A stretch of 41,677 nt of DNA, taken from positions 1-41,677 of the forward strand of contig NZ_LR722669.1 of the NCBI RefSeq assembly GCF_902500225.1. Direction: 5' to 3'. Of this stretch, positions 8,444-16,599 are shown piece after piece; within the stretch, counting starts at the first letter, position 1; every line of letters starts with the position of its first letter. Origin of the DNA: Buttiauxella massiliensis (lineage in GTDB: Bacteria > Pseudomonadota > Gammaproteobacteria > Enterobacterales > Enterobacteriaceae). Position numbers and translations under genes: made by a program. Under the pieces are notes generated by a model, which was given only the letters and a program-made list of their open reading frames with translations, was not told the origin of the DNA and searched no databases.

Positions 8444-9163
8444 TTAATTAATCAGGGCCCCACCCTCAATATCCACTACCGAGCCGGTGACAAAGGGGTT
8501 ATCCATGACAAACAGATACCCTTTTGCCAGGTCTTCTGCACGACCATACCTTTTGGCCGGTAGATTTTCTGCCGCCCGCACCAGCATCTGTTCACGCGCT
8601 TCCGGTGCCATGCCTGCATAGGCTTCAGTATCTGTCAGCCCCGGACTGATGGCGTTAACGCGCAGAGGAGATAACTCTTTTGCCAGCATTTTCACTGCAG
8701 CTTCCAGAGCCGCATTCATCGTGGTTTTCACCAGGGTGCCGGGAACGGTACGACGGGCAAGAAAACCGCTGGTCAGGGTCAGTGTTCCACCGGGTTTAAT
8801 TTTCCCGCTCAGATGACGGGCAATCGCCAGACTGCCCCAGAATTTGGTATCAAACGCCTGTTTTGCGGTCTTCAAATCCAGGGTGGTGAATGCGCCACCC
8901 GGCGCCTGGGAGCCCGCCGTCACCACAATGTTGTCCACCGGTTCAAGCGTCCGGGCCAGGCGCTCAAGTTGCGCTTCATCGGCGATATCCAGTACCAGGC
9001 TTTCCGCTGACGCACCGGTTGTCTGAAGTTGCTGACAGGCATGTTGAAGTTTATCGTGATGGCGACCGGCAAGAATAATATGCTCCCCACGGGTTGCCAG
9101 AAGCTGTGCCACGGCGAAACCAATACCGGTAGTACCACCAATAATGAGTGTGCGTTGTGTCAT
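8444..9163 (-). CDS. SDR-family oxidoreductase lacking the classical YxxxK pair
   Basis: 239 aa, Rossmann fold. The dinucleotide motif GGTTGIG is at residues 9-15, followed by an SDR-type core (DNIVVTAGSQAPGG in place of NNAG, TLTSGF, NAISPGLTDTEAY). At the position where classical SDRs have YxxxK the sequence reads VKTTMNAALEAAVK, so both the Tyr and the Lys appear replaced. It may be an SDR-like protein with different chemistry or a binding protein. The gene lies 3 nt downstream of the NemA-like gene and is surely cotranscribed with it. Confidence 0.88.
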   Translation of the reverse strand: MTQRTLIIGGTTGIGFAVAQLLATRGEHIILAGRHHDKLQHACQQLQTTGASAESLVLDIADEAQLERLARTLEPVDNIVVTAGSQAPGGAFTTLDLKTAKQAFDTKFWGSLAIARHLSGKIKPGGTLTLTSGFLARRTVPGTLVKTTMNAALEAAVKMLAKELSPLRVNAISPGLTDTEAYAGMAPEAREQMLVRAAENLPAKRYGRAEDLAKGYLFVMDNPFVTGSVVDIEGGALIN

Positions 9164-9166
9164 GAT

Positions 9167-10273
9167 TCAGACCTCAGTCGTCAGGAACGGATAATCGGTA
9201 TAACCGACTTCAGTACCGCCAAACAGCGTTGCCGGATTGCCCATCTCTGCCAGCGGCAGGTTTTGTTTCAGACGGCGCGGGAAGTCGGGGTTGGCAATAA
9301 ACGGGCGACCGAAGGCCACCAGGTCCACCACACCCGCCGCCAGCAGTTTGTCGGCTTTTTCACGCGTGTAATTCCCCGCCACAATAATGGCGCCGCTGAA
9401 GGTTGCCCGCAGGGTTTCACGGAACTCATAAGGCACCTGCGGTGCATCATCCCAGTCAGCTTCAGCCAGATGAATAAAGGCGATACCCTTTGTTTCACAC
9501 CAGGCCGCCAGCGCCAGAATCGCTTCGATGGCCTGTGGGTCGTCCATGCCACGTTGGGTGATAAAGGGCGCCAGGCGAATACCGGTGCGCTCTGCACCAA
9601 TGGCGTCGCTGATGGCTTCCAGCACTTCCTGAGCGAAACGCACGCGGTTTGCCAGGCTGCCGCCATATTCATCGGTCCGTTTATTCGAGGAGCGACGCAG
9701 GAACTGGTCAATCAGGTACCCGTTGCCACCGTGGACTTCCACACCGTCAAATCCGGCTTCCATAGCATTGATGGCCGCCTGGCGGTAATCCGCAATCACC
9801 TGCTGAATATCGCCATGGGTCAGCTCACGCGGGACCGGGCAGTCAACCATTTCACCCACACCTTCGCGGTTAACTACCCACACCTGTGCCTCCGGTGACA
9901 ATGCTGAAGGGGCAACAGGCTTGCCATCCGGGTGAAAACTTTCATGAGACATACGCCCCACATGCCACAACTGAGAGAAGATTTTGCCGTTCACTTTATG
10001 GACCGCATCGGTCACCAGACGCCAGCCTGCGATTTGTTCAGCGGAATGAATACCCGGCGTCCAGGAGTAACCCTGACCCTGCGGAGAAATCTGCGTCGCT
10101 TCGGTGATGATGAGACCTGCACTGGCGCGTTGCTGGTAATACTCCGCCATCAGTGCAGTGGGGATATTGCCCGGCTGCGCGGTACGTGCACGGGTCATCG
10201 GCGCCATCACAATACGGTTTTTTAGCTCAAGATGGCCAATCTGTGTGGTTTCAAAAAGAGGGTGTTGTTGCAT
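9167..10273 (-). CDS. NemA-like alkene reductase (Old Yellow Enzyme family)
   Basis: 368 aa, the usual length of NemA/OYE. Shows the family start (LFETTQIGHLELKNRIVMAP), the HxxN substrate-binding region in GVEVHGGNGYLIDQFLR, SNKRTDEYGGS, and the C-terminal FMN-binding part (AGNYTREKAD, VAFGRPFIANPDF). Such FMN enzymes use NADPH to reduce activated alkenes, N-ethylmaleimide or nitro compounds. It is the first gene of a minus-strand operon with an SDR and a SnoaL-like protein, and divergent (102 nt) from a LysR gene that probably controls it. Confidence 0.94.
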   Translation of the reverse strand: MQQHPLFETTQIGHLELKNRIVMAPMTRARTAQPGNIPTALMAEYYQQRASAGLIITEATQISPQGQGYSWTPGIHSAEQIAGWRLVTDAVHKVNGKIFSQLWHVGRMSHESFHPDGKPVAPSALSPEAQVWVVNREGVGEMVDCPVPRELTHGDIQQVIADYRQAAINAMEAGFDGVEVHGGNGYLIDQFLRRSSNKRTDEYGGSLANRVRFAQEVLEAISDAIGAERTGIRLAPFITQRGMDDPQAIEAILALAAWCETKGIAFIHLAEADWDDAPQVPYEFRETLRATFSGAIIVAGNYTREKADKLLAAGVVDLVAFGRPFIANPDFPRRLKQNLPLAEMGNPATLFGGTEVGYTDYPFLTTEV

Positions 10274-10375
10274 GTTCTGTTCTCCAGGGAGGTCAATTAT
10301 GGCTTGACTTTATGTCCTGCGCGTCGCTTTGATAATGGCGGGAATAACTGATTCTATTTTCAGGAAAACGGAATA

Positions 10376-11287
10376 ATGGGCAAGTTTGAAGATATGACGT
10401 TACTGGTGGAAGTCGTGGAGGCGGGTGGACTGGCCGCAGCCGGACGGCGGATGAATCTTTCTCCTGCCACCATGACGGCCCGGTTAAAGGCACTGGAGGA
10501 ACGCTATCAGACCCGGCTGTTTAATCGTTCCACCCGGGCTATTGCACTGACACGTGCAGGTGAGGATTTTTACCACGCCGCACTTCGCGTGATGGAGGAA
10601 ATGGCGCAGGCCGAGTCGAAACTGACACAGAAAGACGGGATGCTCAGCGGCAGCCTGCGTATTTCAGCGCCATCAGATTTTGGCCGACAGTATCTTTCGG
10701 CCGCACTGCTCGATTTTTCCCGCCTGCATCCTGAAGTCAGAAGCTTTGTCTATCTGAGTGAAAGTGTGGTGGATTTGATTGCCAACCGTCTGGACATGAG
10801 CGTGCGTTTCGGCAACCTCCCGGACAGCAATCTGGTGACGAAATTTATCCGCCCCAATCACCGTGTACTGGTTGCGTCAAAAAGCTACCTTGAAACACAT
10901 GGGAAACCTGTGCATCCGGATGACCTGCACGGGCATCGTTGCCTGGTGATGGAGCAGCGCGGCACGCCGATGAACGAGTGGCGTTTTGAAGCGCATGATG
11001 TGCCCTCCATGGTGCGGGTCACGCCGGCCATGGTGTGTGATGATGGTGCCCTGCTGCGCCAGTGGGTGCTGGCCGGGGCGGGTATCGCCAGCAAATCATG
11101 GTGGGATGTGAAGCGCGATGTCGAACAGGGGCGGCTCATCGTCTTATTTGCCGACACCTTTATCGGTTTCAGTCGCCATGACAAAAAACAGGTTGGCCTC
11201 CAGTTTGTCTACCCGCAACGCCGTTTTCAGCCCTTGCAGGTGACGGCGTTCAGCGAGTTTTTCATCAACTGGCTGGATAATGAATGA
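10376..11287 (+). CDS. LysR-family transcriptional regulator
   Basis: 303 aa. N-terminal HTH: LVEVVEAGGLAAAGRRMNLS, then PATMTARLKALEERYQTRLF. The effector domain follows from about residue 90 (SGSLRISAPSDFGR), the layout of the DmlR/AaeR-like group. It is divergent from the NemA-like operon and followed, same strand, by an AraJ-like exporter and a VOC protein. A role as local regulator of an electrophile or xenobiotic response is plausible but inferred. Confidence 0.92.
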   Translation: MGKFEDMTLLVEVVEAGGLAAAGRRMNLSPATMTARLKALEERYQTRLFNRSTRAIALTRAGEDFYHAALRVMEEMAQAESKLTQKDGMLSGSLRISAPSDFGRQYLSAALLDFSRLHPEVRSFVYLSESVVDLIANRLDMSVRFGNLPDSNLVTKFIRPNHRVLVASKSYLETHGKPVHPDDLHGHRCLVMEQRGTPMNEWRFEAHDVPSMVRVTPAMVCDDGALLRQWVLAGAGIASKSWWDVKRDVEQGRLIVLFADTFIGFSRHDKKQVGLQFVYPQRRFQPLQVTAFSEFFINWLDNE

Positions 11288-11401
11288 TCCGGCAACAGGT
11301 TTATTCATAAAAACAAAATAATCCATTCATTATTACTGCAATTATCAAAAGTGATTCTTTAGCCCAGAATGACTCTCATCATTCATCTGTCAGAGTCACT
11401 T

Positions 11402-12577
11402 ATGAAACCGCAGCGTATTCCATTACAGGTCTGGATACTGACCTTATCCGCTTTTGCTATTGGCACCGCCGAGTTTGTTGTCGCCGGGTTACTCACCACT
11501 ATGGCGCACTCCCTCAATATCACCGACGGTCAGGCGGGAAATGTGATCACCGCTTACGCCATGGCGATTGTTATCGGTGGGCCGGTGCTGACGCTGTGGC
11601 TCGCCCGTTTTGAAAAACGTAATGTCCTGGCCGGACTGATGGTGATGTTTATTGCCGCCAACCTCGTCAGCGCCTTATCCACCAGTTATTCGGTGCTGCT
11701 GGTCAGCCGGGTGCTGGCAGGCCTGGTACAGGGGCCGTTTTACGGTATCGGTGCGGTGGTCGCAACGCGTCTGGTGGCAGAGAATCTTGCGGGCCGCGCT
11801 GTGGGGCAAATGTTTGCCGGGCTGACGCTGGCCAACGTGTTGGGTGTGCCGTTCGGGGCCTGGATTGGCAATATCTTCGGCTGGAACGTGACGTTTTATG
11901 TTGTCTCCGCCCTGGGTGCGGTGGCGCTGGTTGCTATTATGCTGACCATTCAGCGCCAGCCTCCTGAGCCGGGTAAGAGTGTGCGTCAGCAACTGGCGGT
12001 ATTCCGTCATGGCCCGTTACTGGCAAGCCTTGCGATTACCGTTCTGTGCTGGACGGGCTTTATGACGCTGTATGGTTACATTGCACCACTGGCAGAGCAG
12101 GTGGCAGGTTACAGCGTACAGGCGTTAACCGTACTGCTGTTTGTGGTCGGGCTGGGCCTCGTGGTGGGTAACCATATTGGGGGTATGACGGCTGACCGCA
12201 ACCTGCGCCAGGCGCAGCTTTTATGGCCAGTCCTGATGGTCGTGTCACTGATTGTTGTTGGCCTGGTCAGCAGCCATTACTGGTTGTTTATGGTGGCGAC
12301 GTTCCTGTTCGGCATTGCCTCATTCGGTAATGTCCCGCCATTACAGATGAGCGTACTGAAACATGGTAGTACTGCACCGGAACTGGCGGGTACCGCTAAT
12401 ATCTCAGCCTTCAACCTGGCGAATGCACTGGGCGGGATTATCGGTGGTCTGACCGTCGACAGTGCCCTCGGCGCGGCAGGTATTCCGTGGGTGGCGATAC
12501 TGATCCCTGTGGCCGGCATTGCGTTTGTGCTGTTTAACCGTCGTACCACTGGCCTGAAAGCCCAGACCTCGAGGTAA
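11402..12577 (+). CDS. AraJ-like MFS exporter (DHA1 type)
   Basis: 391 aa from the ATG at 11402 (MKPQRIPLQVWILTLSAFAI), chosen because AraJ/YdhP-type proteins start close to the first membrane segment; an upstream in-frame ATG at 11369 would add 11 residues. Typical features: GTAEFVVAGLL in TM1, twelve hydrophobic segments, and the loop motif around LWLARFEKRNVLAG. These are drug:H+ antiporter-like exporters of the inner membrane. It lies 115 nt after the LysR gene and only 2 nt before the VOC gene, with which it is cotranscribed. Confidence 0.92.
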   Translation: MKPQRIPLQVWILTLSAFAIGTAEFVVAGLLTTMAHSLNITDGQAGNVITAYAMAIVIGGPVLTLWLARFEKRNVLAGLMVMFIAANLVSALSTSYSVLLVSRVLAGLVQGPFYGIGAVVATRLVAENLAGRAVGQMFAGLTLANVLGVPFGAWIGNIFGWNVTFYVVSALGAVALVAIMLTIQRQPPEPGKSVRQQLAVFRHGPLLASLAITVLCWTGFMTLYGYIAPLAEQVAGYSVQALTVLLFVVGLGLVVGNHIGGMTADRNLRQAQLLWPVLMVVSLIVVGLVSSHYWLFMVATFLFGIASFGNVPPLQMSVLKHGSTAPELAGTANISAFNLANALGGIIGGLTVDSALGAAGIPWVAILIPVAGIAFVLFNRRTTGLKAQTSR

Positions 12578-12579
12578 CT

Positions 12580-12981
12580 ATGTATATCGACCATGCGACA
12601 TTCCGAAGCAGTGACATGGACGCCACGCGAGACTTTTTTATCGCAGTCTTTGATTTACAGCCCGGGGCACGCCCCGGTCTTATCAGCAACCGCATTCCCG
12701 GTTACTGGTTATATGCGCAGGACAAACCGCTGGTGCATATTATTCCTGCGGGCGACGAAGGGTACCCGTTACCCGCTGCGGCGTTAAAAGAAAGTATTGA
12801 CCATGTGGCATTTCATCTCGAAGGTTACGGTGCCTTTCGGGAAAAACTCCAGGGTCTTGGGATACATTATTCCCTGATGGACCTGGCTGATATTCAGGAG
12901 CGGCGAGTGTTTATACGAGCCCCCGGAGGGCAGTTAGTTGAAGCGGTGTTCAGTGAACCTGTACCGGAATCAACTTCTTAA
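12580..12981 (+). CDS. VOC-family (glyoxalase/bleomycin resistance-like) protein
   Basis: 133 aa. One vicinal-oxygen-chelate module: MYIDHATFRSSDMDATRDFF at the start, IDHVAFHLEGYGAFREKL in the middle, and RRVFIRAPGGQLVEAVF at the end. The metal ligands expected at His5, His48-54 and Glu near the C-terminus are present in the usual places. It starts 2 nt after the exporter stop. With the exporter it looks like a small detoxification unit; the substrate is unknown. Confidence 0.88.
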   Translation: MYIDHATFRSSDMDATRDFFIAVFDLQPGARPGLISNRIPGYWLYAQDKPLVHIIPAGDEGYPLPAAALKESIDHVAFHLEGYGAFREKLQGLGIHYSLMDLADIQERRVFIRAPGGQLVEAVFSEPVPESTS

Positions 12982-13299
12982 AGGACAATGCTATTTTCTG
13001 AAGCAGTTCGGTTCTGTACGGATGTCACTCTGCTGTCAGCGCCTGGTTTAGGGTGGTATCCGTTGGCAGGCAGTACGGCGGGATAGCGAACCAAAATACA
13101 GCTGTGCAGGGATAACGGGCAAATTGGGGGCCAGTTATCCCGCTTATTTTCACTTTTGAAAGATAAGTCTTATCGTTCAGTCATTATTTTTAAGCGGTTC
13201 GATTTACGCTATTTTATAACCTGAGATTTTAACGGCATTAATAAGACATTCTGTCTCTTACTATAAATTAACAGGCATCACTGCTGTGATAGTTATATT
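12982..13299. other. Intergenic region before the structured leader
   Basis: About 320 nt with no ORF of interest. Contains GC-richer DNA up to ~13140, then AT-rich sequence that probably carries the promoter for the leader/OpuAC-like gene. No other signal seen. Confidence 0.35.
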
Positions 13300-13321
13300 G
13301 GGTTCTACACAGTGATAAAGA

Positions 13322-13471
13322 CCAGAGCGGATTTGCTCTGTTGGTGATGGTTCCCGTGAGTCCGCATACTGAATCAAAAATATCATTCAGCCGCGCCCCG
13401 GTATTAAAGTTCGACGTAGTAACAGAAATGTTACTTTTACGCTATGGCTAATACAGCATAGCGTTTTTTTT
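13322..13471 (+). promoter_or_regulatory. Structured leader RNA with terminator (candidate attenuator or sRNA)
   Basis: Successive hairpins upstream of the OpuAC-like gene: CAGAGC/GCTCTG (13323-13328 / 13335-13340), a 7-bp hairpin with a GAAA tetraloop (13418-13435), and an 8-bp terminator hairpin (13439-13446 / 13457-13464) followed by eight T. The T-tract ends about 20 nt before the SD of the next gene. The layout fits either a transcription attenuator/riboswitch or an independent small RNA ending at 13471. It matches no riboswitch consensus I know. Confidence 0.55.
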
Positions 13472-13499
13472 ATCCAACTCTATTCCTTTGAGGACGAGC

Positions 13500-14279
13500 A
13501 TGAAAAAAACACTTCGTATCGGTCATATTGATTTAAGTTTCCACGCGGCCAGTGCAGCGCTGGTTTGTACTGTATTTGAAAAATATGGCTGGCAGGTTGA
13601 AATGACAGCCAGCCCTCATGAAGAGATGTTTAAGCGCTATGGGAAAGGAGAAGTGGACATGCTCATTTCAGCCTGGCTCCCTGCCAGCCATGATGTCTAT
13701 CTGGCCCCTTATCAGGATAATACGGTTAAATTAACAGTTCTGTATCATCCTTACTGTATATGGGGAGTCCCTGATTATGTCCCCGTCAGCGATGTGACCT
13801 CTGTTGAAGACTTACTCAAACCCGATGTCCTGTTGAAAATGGAAAAACGGATCCTGGGTATTAACCCGGGGGCCGGGATCAGCCGTTTTTCTCGTACAAT
13901 GATCGAGGAATATCAACTTGCCGATTCCGGTTATTATTTTGAAAATGGCAGTGAAGCGGCGTGCTACAGCACTTTTGAGCAGGCTGTCAGCGAACAGCGC
14001 TGGCTCGTTATTCCCTTGTGGCATCCGCAGTTCCTGCATCACCGATATACCATCCGGGCATTAGAAGAGCCAAAAGGATTACTTGGCGGACAGGATGAAG
14101 CTACGCTGATAGCGTCCAAATCGATAACAGAGACATTCGAACCCCAGTTACTTGCTGAGCTTCAGGCTTTAGCACCCGGTAATACCGTCATCAGCGAGCT
14201 GGATTATCTCATCTGCCGGCAAAATAAAACTCCCAGTCAGGCCGCTGAAATCTGGCATCAACACCACTATCAGGAATAG
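13500..14279 (+). CDS. OpuAC/ProX-type substrate-binding-domain protein, no signal peptide
   Basis: 259 aa from the ATG at 13500, preceded by GAGG at 6 nt; a TTG at 13488 would overlap this SD and is not favoured. The fold markers of glycine-betaine/choline-type binding proteins are visible: DLSFHAASAALVCTVFEKYG, EVDMLISAWLPASHD, GINPGAGISRF, and WLVIPLWHPQFLHHRY. There is no signal peptide or lipobox and no ABC permease or ATPase nearby, so it is either cytoplasmic or an orphan ligand sensor. It sits behind a structured leader with a terminator, which suggests ligand- or stress-dependent expression. Confidence 0.85.
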   Translation: MKKTLRIGHIDLSFHAASAALVCTVFEKYGWQVEMTASPHEEMFKRYGKGEVDMLISAWLPASHDVYLAPYQDNTVKLTVLYHPYCIWGVPDYVPVSDVTSVEDLLKPDVLLKMEKRILGINPGAGISRFSRTMIEEYQLADSGYYFENGSEAACYSTFEQAVSEQRWLVIPLWHPQFLHHRYTIRALEEPKGLLGGQDEATLIASKSITETFEPQLLAELQALAPGNTVISELDYLICRQNKTPSQAAEIWHQHHYQE

Positions 14280-14301
14280 CCTGTTGTGGAGAGCACAAAA
14301 A

Positions 14302-14323
14302 AACGGCGAGCAGGCTCGCCGTT
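14302..14323 (-). terminator. Intrinsic terminator of the DoxX-family gene
   Basis: 10-bp GC-rich inverted repeat (14302-14311 / 14314-14323). On the minus strand it is followed by TTTTTTTGTGC. It lies 16 nt beyond the DoxX-family stop and 22 nt past the convergent OpuAC-like gene, so it may serve both. Confidence 0.85.
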
Positions 14324-14338
14324 GCAAACTGTCTTTAA

Positions 14339-15151
14339 TTAGCGGTCTTTTAAACTGGCATCCACGCCCGAGAAGAGATTAATGATGGGCTGGAACGCCG
14401 TTTTCCATTCGAAATCCAGTGACAATTTACCTGCGGAATTAGGCAGTAAAAACGGAATCGTGACCATAAAATAAAAGAAGGGAAATTCCCATCCGCCTCC
14501 TGGCATCATCCATGTGTAACCGATACCAAAATGTCCACTCATTAACTCGGCCGCAATAAGATAAATTGCTGCAATAAAAGCGCCAGCGCGGGTCAGAAAA
14601 CCGAAACCAATCGATATTGCTGCTGTGAGTTCGGCAAGCCCACCGAGAATAATCATTGTAACGGCAACGTTTTCACTGAGCACGGTACCGAAAGTATGCA
14701 TACCCACGACATTCTGAAAGAAACCAACCAGACCGGCATCATGATGCGACAAAAACAGTTTTTCAGTACAATGCGTCAGGAAATTAAATCCAACAAACAT
14801 TCTTAAAAAGGAGAGTGCGACCTCCTGGTGACCATATTGACGTATCCCCTCCCTGAAGATAATGATGGCCTGGAGCAGCAGAGGAATGAATGTGATGGCG
14901 GTTAACCAACCCACCCGCGACCAGTCATGCTGATCGGCATTTCGCACGACAATCAATGTAAAGAACAACGTTAACATAAAACTTATCAGGCGGTTTTTAC
15001 GCCATAAGAGTGCTGTCAATGGGATCAGGAATGAAAACAAAACCATCACGATTGCAGACCATGTCCCGTCGTAATGATTCAGATATGTCACCGATGCAAT
15101 AAAAGAAATCAGCCCGGTAATAAAGGTTAAATAATAAATTTTAGCTTTCAT
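14339..15151 (-). CDS. DoxX-family membrane protein
   Basis: 270 aa, strongly hydrophobic, with roughly seven to eight membrane segments. The C-terminal ~160 residues (FLRMFVGFNFLTHCTEKLFL, then GLAELTAAISIGFGFLTRAG and YFMVTIPFLLP) have the DoxX/SURF4 four-helix pattern. An N-terminal block of about 100 residues adds three more hydrophobic segments. DoxX-type proteins are linked to quinone or thiol redox in the membrane; the exact role here is unknown. It follows the PEBP gene on the same strand after 31 nt. Confidence 0.82.
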   Translation of the reverse strand: MKAKIYYLTFITGLISFIASVTYLNHYDGTWSAIVMVLFSFLIPLTALLWRKNRLISFMLTLFFTLIVVRNADQHDWSRVGWLTAITFIPLLLQAIIIFREGIRQYGHQEVALSFLRMFVGFNFLTHCTEKLFLSHHDAGLVGFFQNVVGMHTFGTVLSENVAVTMIILGGLAELTAAISIGFGFLTRAGAFIAAIYLIAAELMSGHFGIGYTWMMPGGGWEFPFFYFMVTIPFLLPNSAGKLSLDFEWKTAFQPIINLFSGVDASLKDR

Positions 15152-15182
15152 TTATTTTCCGCCTGTTAAGAAATACTAAAGG

Positions 15183-15731
15183 TCACTGATTTCTGACAAC
15201 TTTGAGTGTAAGAGTGGATGTGGCAAGAGTATGCTGATTAATAAAATACCCGGTCAGTGGTGCGGTTGAATTATCCGGTACATCGAGTTTTTCAACATCA
15301 AGAGCGTGTAGTGTATAAATATAAGAATGGACTTTTCCCACGGGAGGACAAGGACCGAGATAATTGCGCTTGCCGGTATCATTTGCTTTTATTGTTGCGC
15401 CATCCGGTATTTCATTTCGTGAGAGATGATTGCGTGCTGTGGGAATATCAATTAACATCCAGTGCCAGAAACCACTGCCTGTATCAGCATCTTTATCGTA
15501 TAAAGTGATGGCATAACTGCGTGTACCTTCAGGGGACGATTGCCATGATAATTCAGGCTGGATATTCTTCCCTTTGCATCCGAAATCATTTGCCATTAAA
15601 TCAACAGAGATATTTTCACCATTATGCAAAACCGAACTTTTCAACGTCAGTCGGGCAGCATATCCCGTTGCTGATGATACCCCAGTCCACAGAATCAACG
15701 TTGCTATTATTACTTTTTTACTGAATCTCAT
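15183..15731 (-). CDS. YbhB/YbcL-family (PEBP, Raf-kinase-inhibitor-like) exported protein
   Basis: 182 aa from the ATG at 15731 (MRFSKKVIIATLILWTGVSS), chosen because GGGGGA lies 3-4 nt upstream and it gives a clean Sec signal peptide (cleavage probably near SATGYAA). The mature part has the PEBP ligand-site motifs: FGCKGKNIQPELSW, YAITLYDKDA, GFWHWMLIDIP and YLGPCPPVGKVHSYIYTLHA. A periplasmic location is expected, as for YbcL. It is probably the first gene of a two-gene unit with the DoxX-family gene. Confidence 0.9.
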   Translation of the reverse strand: MRFSKKVIIATLILWTGVSSATGYAARLTLKSSVLHNGENISVDLMANDFGCKGKNIQPELSWQSSPEGTRSYAITLYDKDADTGSGFWHWMLIDIPTARNHLSRNEIPDGATIKANDTGKRNYLGPCPPVGKVHSYIYTLHALDVEKLDVPDNSTAPLTGYFINQHTLATSTLTLKVVRNQ

Positions 15732-15752
15732 ACGTCCCCCATAAATATTCAA

Positions 15753-16240
15753 CTAAAATACAAGTGAGGAATGTATTTATAACGCTGGATGGCTTTGTTC
15801 TGCTATCTATTAATACTGAATAAATAATTCACCTGAAACGAATAATATATTTTGAATTATGAGGTGTAGATCTTGTTTTTTTCAGGTTCGTTATAATCCC
15901 AAAAAGTAAAAACTGCCGACAGGCGATAGTGTTGTAACCTATTTACCCAAAGAGTTCTGAAAAGGGATATGAACTGCTTAATTAAAAAATGTCATATAAG
16001 AATATATTCGGCTGTAGGCTCCTTTGCCACGCACTGATTTTCTCTGGGCATTGGTTGTGCCTGCAACTGACGCATTTGCTTTTTCCATTCCGAAAATTTA
16101 AGTCCGTGTTCTGACGCGGCTGCGTTTTAGACCGAATTATTTAAAATAACAGCTGAAATTTTTAAAAATTGAATTTATAGCTGATTGCATATTTAAAATA
16201 TTTTCAGATAGATATTACATCCATGAACATACCCAACTAT
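15753..16240. other. AT-rich junction region before the island module
   Basis: About 490 nt without a credible gene, with a change in composition near 16010-16130. It contains the presumed promoter of the PEBP gene at its left end and, further right, the junction with the island-type module. No integrase or direct repeat could be recognised. Confidence 0.4.
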
Positions 16241-16242
16241 TG

Positions 16243-16269
16243 GCCGGATCCTTGCGATCCGGCTTTTTT
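16243..16269 (+). terminator. Intrinsic terminator upstream of the antigen 43 remnant
   Basis: 8-bp GC-rich stem (16243-16250 / 16256-16263) with a 5-nt loop, followed by TTTTTT. It would stop transcription entering the module from the left. Confidence 0.8.
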
Positions 16270-16288
16270 ATTTATCTGAGGAGATGTT

Positions 16289-16408
16289 ATGGAACATAAA
16301 GATCCGTCGGAGCCTTTGCGACAAGTGCTTTCCGGATTACCTGCATGGGTCAGCGGTAACAGTGCTTATGGCTACAACGGTCAGGCAACGCTGAAAGTCG
16401 CTTTCTGA
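16289..16408 (+). pseudogene. Antigen 43-type autotransporter, C-terminal remnant
   Basis: 39-codon ORF with GGAG upstream. Its last ~18 residues (VSGNSAYGYNGQATLKVAF) match the C-terminus of the full-length autotransporter at 31434-34583 (SADGYNGQATLNVAF), ending in the terminal Phe needed for Bam-dependent outer-membrane insertion. The first ~20 residues (MEHKDPSEPLRQ...) are unrelated to it. This is what remains of an autotransporter gene in the first island module, fused by deletion to unrelated upstream sequence. It is not expected to be functional. Confidence 0.8.
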
Positions 16409-16417
16409 TAACGCATC

Positions 16418-16485
16418 TGCCCCACTTACGGGGCATCACATCACCACTCCAGGCCCCTTTTGTTCTCGCTGCAGGGGGCCTTTTG
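16418..16485 (+). terminator. Double hairpin after the autotransporter remnant
   Basis: A small hairpin (16418-16423 / 16430-16435) is followed by a GC-rich inverted repeat (16451-16457 / 16475-16481) and TTTTGC. The same pair of hairpins follows the intact autotransporter gene (minus strand, about 31430-31360), so this is the conserved terminator of that gene. Confidence 0.7.
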
Positions 16486-16599
16486 CATGTAAGGACCGAG
16501 CTTTCTTTCCACTCTCAGTATTAACTGTTTTAAATCAGCATTTATCACTCACTTCACGCCAGCCCTTACCGGCTGGCTTTTTTATTACGGAGCGAACTA

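Noticed and set aside
9029-9898. 289-codon plus-strand ORF
   Set aside because: Antisense shadow of the SDR and NemA-like genes, which have clear family motifs.
13322-13471. Known riboswitch (cobalamin, guanidine, TPP)
   Set aside because: None of the consensus boxes I remember are present; kept only as an unclassified structured leader.
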